This document shows, piece after piece, positions 6,318-13,441 of a stretch of 36,530 nucleotides of DNA. Source of the stretch: a virus. Each line of letters opens with the position of its first letter. Within the stretch, counting starts at the first letter, position 1. The position numbers and the translations under genes were made by a program. The notes under the pieces were generated by a model. That model saw only the letters and a list, made by a program, of their open reading frames with translations, did not search any database and was not told where the DNA came from. The stretch spans positions 1 to 36,530 of IMG/VR virus record IMGVR_UViG_3300049259_000403. The stretch is one strand, 5' to 3'.

Positions 6318-6653
6318 GTGCTGCCGCGCCGCCTTCCTTCCAAGTCGACCAAGGCTGACGCTGGCAAGCGTTCGCCCGCTCATCGCGCCTGGGTTCGGGG
6401 CTTCCATTGCTCCGTCCCTGGTTGCGAGGCGCGGCCGATCGAATGCGCGCACGTCCGCCGGGCGAACAACTCGGGCATGGGCTTCAAGCCTAGCGACGCC
6501 TTCACAGTCGCGCTCTGCCGCGATCACCACGCCGAGAGCCATCGCGGGGAGCGCACCTTCGAAAGTGCGCACGGGATCGACCTGATGAAGCTGGCGGAGG
6601 AATTTTACCGGGCCAGCCCTCACAAATCCAAGCTGGAGAACCCCTATGTCTGA
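6318..6653 (+). CDS. HNH-like / DUF968-type putative nuclease
   Basis: The start is uncertain: GTG 6318 just after the ssb stop, or TTG 6306 inside it. Residues around C-S-V-P-G-C (first Cys pair), I-E-C-A-H-V-R-R and L-C-R-D-H-H-A-E-S-H make a treble-clef zinc site of the HNH/DUF968 kind seen in phage recombination clusters. The C-terminal helix begins G-I-D-L-M-K-L-A. A role in recombination or DNA end processing is inferred from the ERF-Exo-SSB and RusA neighbours. Length about 111 residues. Confidence 0.75.
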   Translation: MLPRRLPSKSTKADAGKRSPAHRAWVRGFHCSVPGCEARPIECAHVRRANNSGMGFKPSDAFTVALCRDHHAESHRGERTFESAHGIDLMKLAEEFYRASPHKSKLENPYV

Positions 6654-7071
6654 CAGGGCGCTGTTCCAACGTGACTTCAACGGCTTTCGCCCGATGAACG
6701 ACGAAGCCAACGACCTGATGACGTCGTGCAAGTTCGGCGAGATCGTCGAATTGAAGGCGACGAAGGTCCGCAACGGCAGGTATCACCGCCTGTTCTTCGC
6801 GATGCTCAAGCTGATCAGCGAAAACAGCGAGCCGCATATCAGCCCGAAGGCGGCGCTGCACTTCGCCAAGCTGGCGACCGGGACTGGCGAACTGGTCGAG
6901 GACAGCAAGGGCGACAAGCATTTCGTGCCCGGCTCGATCAGCTTCGCCAAGATGGATCAGGACGCATTCGAGAACTTCGTCGGCACGGCGATCCCGCCGT
7001 TGGTCGGACGGTTCATGCGCGGCACCGCCCCTAAGGCGATCGTCGATGAAGCCATGGCGATTGCCGCATGA
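6646..7071 (+). CDS. DUF1367 family protein
   Basis: 141 residues. The run L-K-A-T-K-V-R-N-G-R-Y-H-R-L-F-F-A-M-L-K-L (about residues 37-57) is the typical DUF1367 signature as I know it (conserved R-N-x-x-x-H-R-x-F-F-A). The C-terminal part F-A-K-M-D-Q-D-A-F-E-N-F also fits. DUF1367 proteins sit in phage recombination/replication regions and their function is not established. The gene overlaps its neighbours by 8 nt and an ATGA junction. Confidence 0.8.
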   Translation: MSDRALFQRDFNGFRPMNDEANDLMTSCKFGEIVELKATKVRNGRYHRLFFAMLKLISENSEPHISPKAALHFAKLATGTGELVEDSKGDKHFVPGSISFAKMDQDAFENFVGTAIPPLVGRFMRGTAPKAIVDEAMAIAA

Positions 7072-7223
7072 TCCCCTCATTCATCCTCAACTGGCTCCGC
7101 AAGCCAGAGATCGCCCGCCTAGAGCGAGAGATCGACGCCCGCCTGGCCGCTCGCAAGGCTGCCCGCGCCCGTCGCTCCGCTGCTGCGTCCAAGGGCTGGG
7201 AAACACGACGGGGGCGAGCATGA
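7068..7223 (+). CDS. Small basic protein, 51 aa
   Basis: ATG 7068 overlaps the DUF1367 stop (ATGA) and its own stop overlaps the next ATG (ATGA at 7220). The product is strongly basic and helical, with L-E-R-E-I-D-A-R-L-A-A-R-K-A-A-R followed by more Arg, and could bind nucleic acid. No family recognised. Support comes from the double coupling and the amphipathic composition. Confidence 0.5.
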   Translation: MIPSFILNWLRKPEIARLEREIDARLAARKAARARRSAAASKGWETRRGRA

Positions 7224-7420
7224 GGCCCCTTCCCACCATATCGGATCACAGCCGCTATTCCCGCGCCTTTCTAGGCCAGGGCATTTACGGCAAGGAATAC
7301 GACGAGCGGTGCGCTGATTTGGAGCATGGGAGCAAGGCTCTTCTGTCCGCTTTGTGGCAGCGTCACCAGCGCGTGATGCTCGTTGCCGAAGCGAACGGCC
7401 GGCAGGTGGTTCGCCCATGA
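7220..7420 (+). CDS. Hypothetical protein, 66 aa
   Basis: The ATG at 7220 overlaps the preceding stop and the stop overlaps the rusA start (ATGA), so it is embedded in a coupled early operon. The sequence has S-R-Y-S-R-A-F-L-G-Q-G-I-Y-G-K-E-Y-D-E-R and a helical middle with A-L-L-S-A-L-W-Q-R-H. No membrane segment or known motif. Function unknown. Confidence 0.6.
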   Translation: MRPLPTISDHSRYSRAFLGQGIYGKEYDERCADLEHGSKALLSALWQRHQRVMLVAEANGRQVVRP

Positions 7421-7782
7421 GGATCATCCTCCCCTGGCCCGACAAGCGGCTCTCGCCCAATGCCCGGCTATTCTGGGCCAAGGTAAAGCCAGTCAAGGCG
7501 AAGGCCCGCGAGGATGCCGCCTACGCCACCTATGCGGCGATGAATGCCGGCGCCCGCGATGTCCGCGCGTGGTTTGCCCGCGACGACGGCCCGATTGCCG
7601 TGACGGTGACGTTTTTTCCGCCCGATGCCCGTCACCGGGACGACGACAACATGATCGCCAGCCTCAAGAGCGCGCGCGATGGCATCGCCGATGCCTTGGG
7701 TGTCAACGATCGCCGGTTCCGTCCGACCTACTGTTTCGAGGCTCCTGAGAAGCCAGGGAGGGTCGAAGTCGATGTCGGCTAG
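7417..7782 (+). CDS. rusA: RusA-type Holliday junction endodeoxyribonuclease
   Basis: 121 residues, the usual RusA size. The N-terminus M-R-I-I-L-P-W-P-D-K-R-L-S-P-N matches the family start. The catalytic acidic cluster R-D-D-D-N (Asp75-77) and the later D-G-I-A-D-A-L-G-V-N-D-R-R (Asp88, Asp98) are intact. RusA resolves Holliday junctions, completing the pathway begun by the ERF/exonuclease module, and may debranch DNA before packaging. The start overlaps the previous gene (ATGA). Confidence 0.93.
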   Translation: MRIILPWPDKRLSPNARLFWAKVKPVKAKAREDAAYATYAAMNAGARDVRAWFARDDGPIAVTVTFFPPDARHRDDDNMIASLKSARDGIADALGVNDRRFRPTYCFEAPEKPGRVEVDVG

Positions 7783-7938
7783 CCTTCCCGTCATCTGCGT
7801 TCACGCCCGCCAAGAGCGCGAAGCCTGGCGATCCTCCTGACGCAGCGTGACCAACCCGTCCTGTTCCACAATCCCGCTTGGACCATCCTGAGGCACGACG
7901 CCTACGAGAGATGGGCGCAGCTATTCGAGGTCGTCTGA
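7772..7938 (+). pseudogene. Small protein of about 55 codons split by a frame change
   Basis: An ATG at 7772 begins M-S-A-S-L-P-V-I-C-V-H-A-R-Q-E-R-E-A-W-R but stops at 7838-7840 after 22 codons. In the frame one base back, protein-like sequence continues (L-L-T-Q-R-D-Q-P-V-L-F-H-N-P-A-W-T-I-L-R-H) to a TGA at 7936-7938 that overlaps the next ATG as TGATG. That second part has no ATG, GTG or TTG start. A single frame change near 7830 would join the two, and the coupling of the second stop to the next gene suggests the joined form is ancestral. It could also be two unrelated open stretches. Confidence 0.35.
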
Positions 7939-8654
7939 TGGAGCCGCTTACCCCTGCCGACTGCGATCTGCGCGACTTCGCTTATATGCCCCTCGACGTC
8001 TCGCGCTTGCTCGACAGTGACCTGTTCGCCCTGGCTACCGGCGACGAATTCAAGGCGGCCCTCGCGCTTTGGTGCAAGTGCTGGCTGCAAGTGCCGGCCG
8101 CCAGTCTTCCGAATGACGATCGCGTTCTCGCCCACCTGTCGGGCGCCGGATCGAAGTGGAAGAAGGTCAAGGAGATGGCATTGCGCGGCTTCGTTCTGTG
8201 CGACGACGGGCGGTTTTATCACGCCGTCGTCGCTGAAAAAGCAAACGAAGCATGGGCGAAAAAGCAATCCTACAGGGAGCGCTCTAGGAAAGGTAATGCC
8301 AAGCGGTGGACATCCCAAAAGGATGAGCAGGAGCGATCCCTAAAGGATGCCACAGCGATCCCTAAAGGAGTCCTTGAGCCTCCCAAGGAAGAGGGAGAGG
8401 GAGAGGGAAGTATTCCGTTAGCTGACGCTAACGGCGCGGCGGTCGATTCCGACAAGCAATTTTGGGACGACGCGAAGTCCTATCTCGGCGGCAAGGGGTC
8501 GCTGATCGGCAAGTGGTGCAAGGACTACGGCAAGCCCGCCACTGCCCAGGCCATCACGGCGGCGCAGCTTGAACGCGCTGTCGAGCCGATCGCCTTCATC
8601 ACGGCGGCGCTCAGGTCGCGAGCCAGCCCGAAACTGGCGGACCCGATATGCTGA
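7938..8654 (+). CDS. DUF1376 phage replication-region protein
   Basis: ATG 7938 has GAGG 7 nt upstream and overlaps the previous TGA, giving 238 residues. The N-terminal domain is DUF1376 (PF07120): D-F-A-Y-M-P-L-D-V-S-R-L-L-D-S-D, then A-L-A-L-W-C-K-C-W and S-L-P-N-D-D-R-V-L-A-H-L. After that come W-K-K-V-K and a basic segment Y-R-E-R-S-R-K-G-N-A-K-R-W. The C-terminal third has a separate helical region after an acidic linker rich in E-G. Such proteins stand next to replicative helicases in phages and are thought to act like O or helicase loaders; that is inference. Confidence 0.85.
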   Translation: MEPLTPADCDLRDFAYMPLDVSRLLDSDLFALATGDEFKAALALWCKCWLQVPAASLPNDDRVLAHLSGAGSKWKKVKEMALRGFVLCDDGRFYHAVVAEKANEAWAKKQSYRERSRKGNAKRWTSQKDEQERSLKDATAIPKGVLEPPKEEGEGEGSIPLADANGAAVDSDKQFWDDAKSYLGGKGSLIGKWCKDYGKPATAQAITAAQLERAVEPIAFITAALRSRASPKLADPIC

Positions 8655-8801
8655 GCGAAACGACCAAGCCCGGCAAGCACCTCTGCCCCGAATGCAGCGC
8701 CGGGCGGAAGAACAAGCGGGACCGCTGCTTGAGCGTCACGAAGGATGATCGGGGCCTCGTTTTCAAGTGCCACAACTGCGGATTTTCAGGAGCTTTCAAT
8801 G
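8648..8801 (+). CDS. Primase zinc-ribbon segment, out of frame with the helicase
   Basis: From ATG 8648 the product has a clear T7-gp4A-like zinc ribbon: C-P-E-C (Cys13, Cys16), then R-D-R-C-L-S-V-T, then K-C-H-N-C-G (Cys41, Cys44). After about codon 50 the same frame runs on to 9169 but is plainly the wrong frame of the helicase gene. Dropping one T from the TTTT at 8783-8786 would fuse C-H-N-C-G-F to Q-E-L-S-M-G-I-H, the helicase frame. So this is either the first part of a frameshifted primase-helicase or a free zinc-ribbon peptide. The coordinates cover only the convincing part. Confidence 0.65.
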
Positions 8802-10217
8802 GGGATTCACGACAAACACCGGCAGTGGATCGAAGCCCGCGGTCTCGATCCCGAGCTTGCCGAGAAGCTGGGCCTGGAAACGGTGCTTCGCGACGGCAAG
8901 GCTTGGTTGTCGGTGCCGTATCTGCATCGCGGCGAGCCGATCAATCACAAGTATCGGCTGACCTCGGAGAAAGATCACCGGATGGACGGCGGAGCGCCGC
9001 TTGCGCTCTGGAACGCGGATTGCCTGACCGACCCCAAGGTCCGCAGCGGGCAAGCGCCGGTGGTCATCACCGAGGGCGAATGGGATGCGATGGCGGCGAT
9101 ACAGGCGGGTTTTCAATACGCCGTGTCAGTGCCCAACGGCGCCCCCGCCTCGCAGACGCAAGACCTTGAGACGGCGAAGCGCTACGACTGGATCGACCGG
9201 CACGCGAACGACCTGGCGGCGGTCAAGCAGTTCGTCATCGCGGCGGACAACGATCCGGCCGGCTTCAACCTCGCTGCCGATCTCGTCGCGCTGCTCGGTG
9301 CCGATCGTTGCAGTTTCATCGAATACCCCTTCCCCTGCAAGGATCTGAACGAAGTCCTGAAAGAGTATGGGCCGCAGCGCGTCGTGGACTGCATCAGCAC
9401 CGCCCGGCCATATCCGGTCCAAGGCTTGTTCACGCTCGACGACTTCCCGGAGAAGGGTGAAATCCGCGCGTTCGACGTCGGCATTCCCGAAATCGCGGAC
9501 ATGATCTCGATTGTGCCCGGGACGCTGACGGTCTGCACCGGCTTCGCCAACATGGGCAAGTCCACGATGATGAACCAGATCATCGCCCATGCACTGAGCG
9601 AGCATTTCCCGGTCTGCGTTGCCAGCTTCGAAACCGACGTGAAGCCTATTCTTCGGGATGGCCTGACATCTGCGCTGCTCGGTTGCGCCAAGCACGAACT
9701 ACGCGCTCACCCAAAGCGCGCCGATGCCGAAGCCCTACTTCGCGAGCGCCTGACGATTATCAGCCAGGCGGTGGACGAGGACATGGAGATGGACCTCGAT
9801 CAGTTTCTCGAGCTGGCTCGCGTTGCCGTCGTTCGGCACGGCGCGAAGATGGTAGTCCTCGATCCCTGGAACGAGGTCGAACACAAACGCCAGCGCGACG
9901 AGACCGAGACGGACTACATCAGCCGCGCACTTCGCAAGATCAAGCGTTTCGCCCGGCAGTATGGCATCGCATTCTGGGTTGTCGCTCACCCGTCGAAACC
10001 GCAGCAGGGCGTCAAGACGATCCCCGGCCTCTACGACATCAGCGGCTCGGCGAATTGGGCGAACAAGGCGGAATACGGCCTCACCTATCACCGCCCCGAT
10101 TTCGAAGAGAACCGCGCCATCATCATGGTGAGCAAGGTCCGCATGGGCCTGCCCGGCAAGCGCGGCAAGGTGGAGGTCATGTTCGACTTTCGCACCAGTC
10201 GATTGGCTGCGCTGTGA
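8799..10217 (+). CDS. TOPRIM primase / DnaB-like replicative helicase
   Basis: ATG 8799 has AGGAG 6 nt upstream, giving 472 residues. The TOPRIM domain shows I-T-E-G-E-W-D-A (Glu92) and I-A-A-D-N-D-P-A-G (Asp150, Asp152). The RecA-like helicase shows Walker A G-F-A-N-M-G-K-S-T (248-256), S-F-E-T-D, and Walker B M-V-V-L-D-P-W-N (Asp355), followed by W-V-V-A-H-P and G-S-A-N-W-A-N-K-A. This is the T7 gp4B-like architecture: unwinding DNA at the fork plus RNA priming when joined to a zinc ribbon. The ribbon lies just upstream in another frame (see 8648). Confidence 0.92.
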   Translation: MGIHDKHRQWIEARGLDPELAEKLGLETVLRDGKAWLSVPYLHRGEPINHKYRLTSEKDHRMDGGAPLALWNADCLTDPKVRSGQAPVVITEGEWDAMAAIQAGFQYAVSVPNGAPASQTQDLETAKRYDWIDRHANDLAAVKQFVIAADNDPAGFNLAADLVALLGADRCSFIEYPFPCKDLNEVLKEYGPQRVVDCISTARPYPVQGLFTLDDFPEKGEIRAFDVGIPEIADMISIVPGTLTVCTGFANMGKSTMMNQIIAHALSEHFPVCVASFETDVKPILRDGLTSALLGCAKHELRAHPKRADAEALLRERLTIISQAVDEDMEMDLDQFLELARVAVVRHGAKMVVLDPWNEVEHKRQRDETETDYISRALRKIKRFARQYGIAFWVVAHPSKPQQGVKTIPGLYDISGSANWANKAEYGLTYHRPDFEENRAIIMVSKVRMGLPGKRGKVEVMFDFRTSRLAAL

Positions 10218-10333
10218 CTGCGGCCCCGATCGAAGCCCGCAGGGCGGAGACGCATAGCGGCTCCGTTCACGAGAGCGGGAAAAGCCGCCCTAATCCATTG
10301 ATACCCCAGGAGGCTGCTGAACACCATGGCTAG
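10214..10333 (+). CDS. Possible 39-codon ORF after the helicase
   Basis: GTG 10214 overlaps the helicase stop as GTGA and the frame runs 39 codons to a TAG at 10331-10333. There is no ribosome-binding site of its own, and the peptide is charged and low in hydrophobic residues. The only support is the overlap and the fact that the gap would otherwise be empty. It may be non-coding. Confidence 0.25.
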   Translation: MTAAPIEARRAETHSGSVHESGKSRPNPLIPQEAAEHHG

Positions 10334-10375
10334 CGAAGAGATGATGGACCACAACCACACCGGCGGGAGAGGGTG

Positions 10376-10942
10376 ATGGGGAGACCCACGAAACGCAAGA
10401 TCGACGCGCGCAGTCCGATGCAGCGCCTCTACGACGCCAAGAAAGCCAGCGAGGATCAATCCATGATGGACGTCATCACCCCCGAGCAGCGCGCCAAGGG
10501 CACTTACGAAGGCGAGCGCCGGATCGTGAACCGCGGCGGCACCCCCGTCATGCGCTGGATCGCCGCTGGCAAGCTCACAGAGACGCAGGAACTGGCAATC
10601 CAGACCTGCTACCGCCTCTGGGCACTCGTCGGCCTGGAGCAGCGCACCACGGCGGCCTACGGCGAGAGCATCCAAGGTGGCTCGGCCGAGAGCGAGCGTC
10701 GGACAACGATGCTGATCGAGGCCCGCGAAGACCTGTACCGCATCATGGGCTACATCCCGAAAACCTACTGGCAGTGCTTCGAGAACGTCGTGCGCTTTGA
10801 TGAGCCGGCCGGTGTGGCAGGGTCCAAGCTGGGCACTGGGCGCGGTTCCGAGGATCGAGCGCACACGATCGTCTGTTTCGTCGCGGACCTGATCGCGATG
10901 CATGAACGGCTTGTGCCGGTGGTGCGGATTTTGGTGGCTTGA
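10376..10942 (+). CDS. Possible late regulator (Q-position / DUF6456-like), 188 aa
   Basis: ATG 10376 has GGGAGAGG just upstream. The N-terminus is very basic (M-G-R-P-T-K-R-K), followed by a helical body: L-T-E-T-Q-E-L-A-I-Q, Y-R-L-W-A-L-V-G-L-E-Q-R-T, and I-P-K-T-Y-W-Q-C-F-E-N-V-V. This arrangement recalls DUF6456-type helical regulators of alphaproteobacteria, but the similarity is from memory and weak. It is the last early gene, just before a possible promoter and hairpin (11076-11160), the position of Q-type antiterminators or late activators. That function is inferred from position only. Confidence 0.6.
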   Translation: MGRPTKRKIDARSPMQRLYDAKKASEDQSMMDVITPEQRAKGTYEGERRIVNRGGTPVMRWIAAGKLTETQELAIQTCYRLWALVGLEQRTTAAYGESIQGGSAESERRTTMLIEAREDLYRIMGYIPKTYWQCFENVVRFDEPAGVAGSKLGTGRGSEDRAHTIVCFVADLIAMHERLVPVVRILVA

Positions 10943-11075
10943 GGTGGCTGGTCTTCCGCCTCGTGTTGCGCCCGCTAATTGCCCGTGACTACCGACTCAG
11001 GCGGCAGGGTCGAAAGCCTGATAGGTTCTATTGGGCCGACAGACTTGCGTTCCGATGGGGCTACACGGTTGACCC

Positions 11076-11108
11076 TTGACATGCGCCGCGCCGCAAGCGA
11101 TGTATATC
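11076..11108 (+). promoter_or_regulatory. Possible late promoter
   Basis: A perfect TTGACA (11076-11081) is followed by an AT-richer GTATATC (11102-11108) with TGTATA or TATATC as -10 candidates, leaving a 19-21 nt spacer, longer than ideal. A second TTGACC lies 7 bp upstream. The spacing makes this only a candidate; an activator-dependent promoter would tolerate it. Confidence 0.3.
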
Positions 11109-11132
11109 AACAGATTGGCGCATTGCGTCCAC

Positions 11133-11160
11133 AGGGCTGTCCATCCGGGCGGCCCTTTTC
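11133..11160 (+). terminator. Hairpin terminator/attenuator before the late operon
   Basis: AGGGCTGTCC (11133-11142) pairs over ten positions (two G-U) with GGGCGGCCCT (11147-11156) around an ATCC loop, followed by a T-rich run ending in CGTTT. It sits about 25-50 bp after the possible promoter and directly before the ribosome-binding site of the micro-ORF, so it could be a terminator that late antitermination must pass. Confidence 0.7.
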
Positions 11161-11175
11161 GTTTCGGAGGCGGCA

Positions 11176-11256
11176 ATGGATTTCCATTCGGCCTTCGCCA
11201 TCCTCGCCTGCATCTTCGTGATGCCCGCCCACCTGTCGCACATCAACGACGACTGA
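11176..11256 (+). CDS. 26-aa membrane micro-protein
   Basis: ATG 11176 is preceded by GGAGG at 11166-11170 with ideal spacing. The 26-residue product, starting M-D-F-H-S-A-F-A-I-L-A and ending in N-D-D, is mostly one hydrophobic helix. It lies directly after the hairpin at 11133-11160. Too short for family assignment; the strong ribosome-binding site is the main support. It could be a leader peptide or a small membrane effector. Confidence 0.5.
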   Translation: MDFHSAFAILACIFVMPAHLSHINDD

Positions 11257-11295
11257 AAAACGGCGACCCGCTAGTCGGACCCGTGGAGAAGTCAC

Positions 11296-11565
11296 ATGGC
11301 CGCTCGCCTTCGCAAAATGCACACGGACGAGATCAGGGCGAAAATCCGGACCAGTCAGCTCATAAATCGCCTTACCGATCATGCCTTTGACAAGGTTGAA
11401 CTGAGCGCGACGCAGATCAAGTCGATCGAAATTCTGCTCAAGAAGAGCATCCCCGACCTTTCAGCCATCCAGCATAGCGGCGATCCGGATAGGCCCGTCC
11501 TTCATCGCATCGAGCGAACCATTGTTGACCCTGCAAGCGCCAACGCTGCAAATCCCGACAGCTAG
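11296..11565 (+). CDS. terS: Putative terminase small subunit
   Basis: 89 residues with GGAG 7 nt before the ATG. The sequence opens M-A-A-R-L-R-K-M-H-T-D-E-I-R-A-K-I, followed by L-I-N-R-L-T-D-H-A and S-A-T-Q-I-K-S-I-E-I-L-L-K-K, a helix-turn-helix pattern I know from short alphaproteobacterial phage proteins directly upstream of terL. Small terminase subunits bind pac or cos sites and hand DNA to the large subunit. The 3' end overlaps the terL start by about 40 nt. The family call is from synteny and general look. Confidence 0.75.
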   Translation: MAARLRKMHTDEIRAKIRTSQLINRLTDHAFDKVELSATQIKSIEILLKKSIPDLSAIQHSGDPDRPVLHRIERTIVDPASANAANPDS

Positions 11566-12844
11566 GGTCTTCGTCCCGCTTCTCGCTCCGGCGCGCGACA
11601 AGGTTGCCAGAGGTGGACGTGGCTCGGGGAAGTCGCATTTCTTCGGTGGTCTGTTGGTTGAAGACAGCTTGGCATCGCCGGGCGAGAACGGAGGCGCGGG
11701 CCTGCTGTCCGCCTGCCTTCGCGAAGTGCAAAAGGATCTGGCGCAGTCAGCGAAACGCCTGATCGAGAACAAGCTTATCGAGCACAATCTCGGCGAGGCG
11801 GACGGGTTCAAGGTCTACGAGGATTGCATCTCGACGCCGGGCGATGGCCTGGTAATCTTCAAGGGGATGAACAACTACACGGCCGACAGCATCAAGTCGC
11901 TGGAGGGCTTCAAGCGGGCATGGTGGGAGGAAGCCCACACCGCGACCATGACATCGATCAACCTGCTGCGTCCGACCATGCGCGCTTCGGGATCGCAGAT
12001 GTGGTGGAGCTACAACCGCAACCGCCCGACCGATGCGGTGGACGTGATGTTCTCGGGCAAGGAGCTACCGACCGGCGCTGTGGTCGTCACGGCGAACTGG
12101 CGGGATAACCCGTGGTTCACTGCTGAGCTTGAGCAAGAGCGACAGGACTGCATCCGAATGCAGCCCGAGCAGTATGATCACATCTGGGAAGGCGGATACG
12201 TGACCGTTGCGGAGGGCGCTTACTTCGCATCGAACCTGGCGAAGGCCAAAGCCGACAAGCGCGTCGAGTTCGTTCCTGAAGACCCGCACCTGATCGTCCG
12301 CCTGATCGCGGACATCGGCGGCACGGGTGCAAAGGCCGATAATTTCGTGTTTTGGGCGGCACAGTGGATCGGCCTCGAAATCCGCTGGACCAACCATTAC
12401 GAGGTTCAAGGCCAGCCGATCGCCTCGCACCTGAACTGGATGCGTGCGCAAGGTTACACGCCCGACCGCTGCAAAATCATCCTGCCCCACGACGGGGACA
12501 AGCAGGACAGCGTTTTCGACACCTCCTACCGCAAGGCATTCGAGGAAGCCGGCTACACGGTCGAGGTGATCCCGAACCAGGGCAAGGGCGCGGCGATGCA
12601 GCGGGTCGAGAAGGCCCGCGAACTGTTCCCCCGGATGCGGTTCGACAAGGACAAGTGCGCTGCCGGGCTAGAGGCTCTGGGCTGGTATCACGAAAAGAAG
12701 GACGAGCATCGCAACATCGGTCTTGGCCCGGATCATGATTGGTCCAGCCACAGCGCCGACGCCTTCGGCCTGGGCTGCGTCGCCTACGAAGAGCCGAGCG
12801 ATCATTGGTCGAAACCGATCCAACGAAAATTGCGGGTGGTCTGA
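11522..12844 (+). CDS. terL: Terminase large subunit (PBSX-like)
   Basis: 440 residues from a TTG at 11522 (TTG 11525 is equivalent). The ATPase has Walker A G-G-R-G-S-G-K-S (31-38) and a Walker-B-like A-W-W-E-E-A-H. The C-terminal nuclease domain shows L-I-A-D-I-G-G-T-G, I-L-P-H-D-G-D and H-S-A-D-A-F-G, which carry the metal-binding acids. It pumps DNA into proheads and cuts concatemers. The start overlaps terS in another frame and lacks a strong ribosome-binding site, so it is probably coupled to terS translation. Confidence 0.95.
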   Translation: MLTLQAPTLQIPTARVFVPLLAPARDKVARGGRGSGKSHFFGGLLVEDSLASPGENGGAGLLSACLREVQKDLAQSAKRLIENKLIEHNLGEADGFKVYEDCISTPGDGLVIFKGMNNYTADSIKSLEGFKRAWWEEAHTATMTSINLLRPTMRASGSQMWWSYNRNRPTDAVDVMFSGKELPTGAVVVTANWRDNPWFTAELEQERQDCIRMQPEQYDHIWEGGYVTVAEGAYFASNLAKAKADKRVEFVPEDPHLIVRLIADIGGTGAKADNFVFWAAQWIGLEIRWTNHYEVQGQPIASHLNWMRAQGYTPDRCKIILPHDGDKQDSVFDTSYRKAFEEAGYTVEVIPNQGKGAAMQRVEKARELFPRMRFDKDKCAAGLEALGWYHEKKDEHRNIGLGPDHDWSSHSADAFGLGCVAYEEPSDHWSKPIQRKLRVV

Positions 12845-12892
12845 GTTCCGGGTGCGCGCCGGTCAACAGCGCGAACATCAAGGAGAAGTGAT

Positions 12893-13441
12893 ATGACTAC
12901 CAAGAAGAGCGCCCCGGCCTCGGCTGCGGGCGATGGCAAGGTGATTGCCGAAAACGCCGACAGCAAGCTCGTGCTGCAGAATACCGCTGACAGCGACCGC
13001 CCCGTCCAGAAGGCTGGTGAATCTGGGCCGAAGTCCAGCCTCGAAACCGGCGTCGGTTCGCCTACTGGCGCGAGTGCCGGCGGTGAACATGACTTCGAAG
13101 GCCGACGCGGCGAGGGTGCGACCAAGAACCGCAGCCAGACCTACAGCGTGCAGGTCCACACCGACGAAGACGGCCTGGAGGTCTTCGAGATCGACGCGGA
13201 AACCGGCGACGAAGCCGCGCAGAAGGCGCTCGAAAAGAAGGGCTACAGGGGCGCCTCGGTTCGCGGCGTGACTCCGGCCAGCGATCCCGACCCGAACAGC
13301 TTGGGCGGCGAGCGCGATGCCTCGATCATGATCGCCAATGCCGAGAACGGCCCCGGCGCCTATGATCCGCTCGGCACGGAAGCCAACCGCAAGGCGACCG
13401 AAGAGCTGGGCAAGAAGGACATCGAGGAACTCGGCGAATGA
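12893..13441 (+). CDS. Hypothetical virion-region protein with duplicated domain, 182 aa
   Basis: AAGGAG lies upstream of the ATG. The N-terminal 80 residues are Ala/Ser/Gly/Lys-rich and look disordered. Residues about 83-128 form a small beta-alpha domain (Y-S-V-Q-V-H-T, D-A-E-T-G-D-E-A-A, V-R-G-V-T-P-A), and the C-terminus is acidic. The same domain reappears in the next gene. It may be a head decoration or assembly protein, since it lies between terL and portal, but this is inferred from position. Confidence 0.7.
   Translation: MTTKKSAPASAAGDGKVIAENADSKLVLQNTADSDRPVQKAGESGPKSSLETGVGSPTGASAGGEHDFEGRRGEGATKNRSQTYSVQVHTDEDGLEVFEIDAETGDEAAQKALEKKGYRGASVRGVTPASDPDPNSLGGERDASIMIANAENGPGAYDPLGTEANRKATEELGKKDIEELGE

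Larger units (their letters stand above)
10943..11295 (+). other. Early/late control region without a large gene
   Basis: This 353-bp stretch between the putative late regulator and the terminase small subunit holds a TTGACA box (11076), a hairpin with T-run (11133-11160) and a 26-codon ORF with a strong ribosome-binding site (11176). From 10943 to about 11065 I see no gene or clear signal. It is a natural place for late transcription control. Confidence 0.5.

Noticed and set aside
9683-10333. 216-codon plus-strand ORF
   Set aside because: It is an Arg/Gly-rich alternative frame of the helicase. Only its last 39 codons lie after the helicase stop and are listed as a weak separate ORF.
10326-10376. 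16-codon ORF starting ATG 10326
   Set aside because: AGGAGG is too far upstream (about 13 nt) and the peptide is too short to support.
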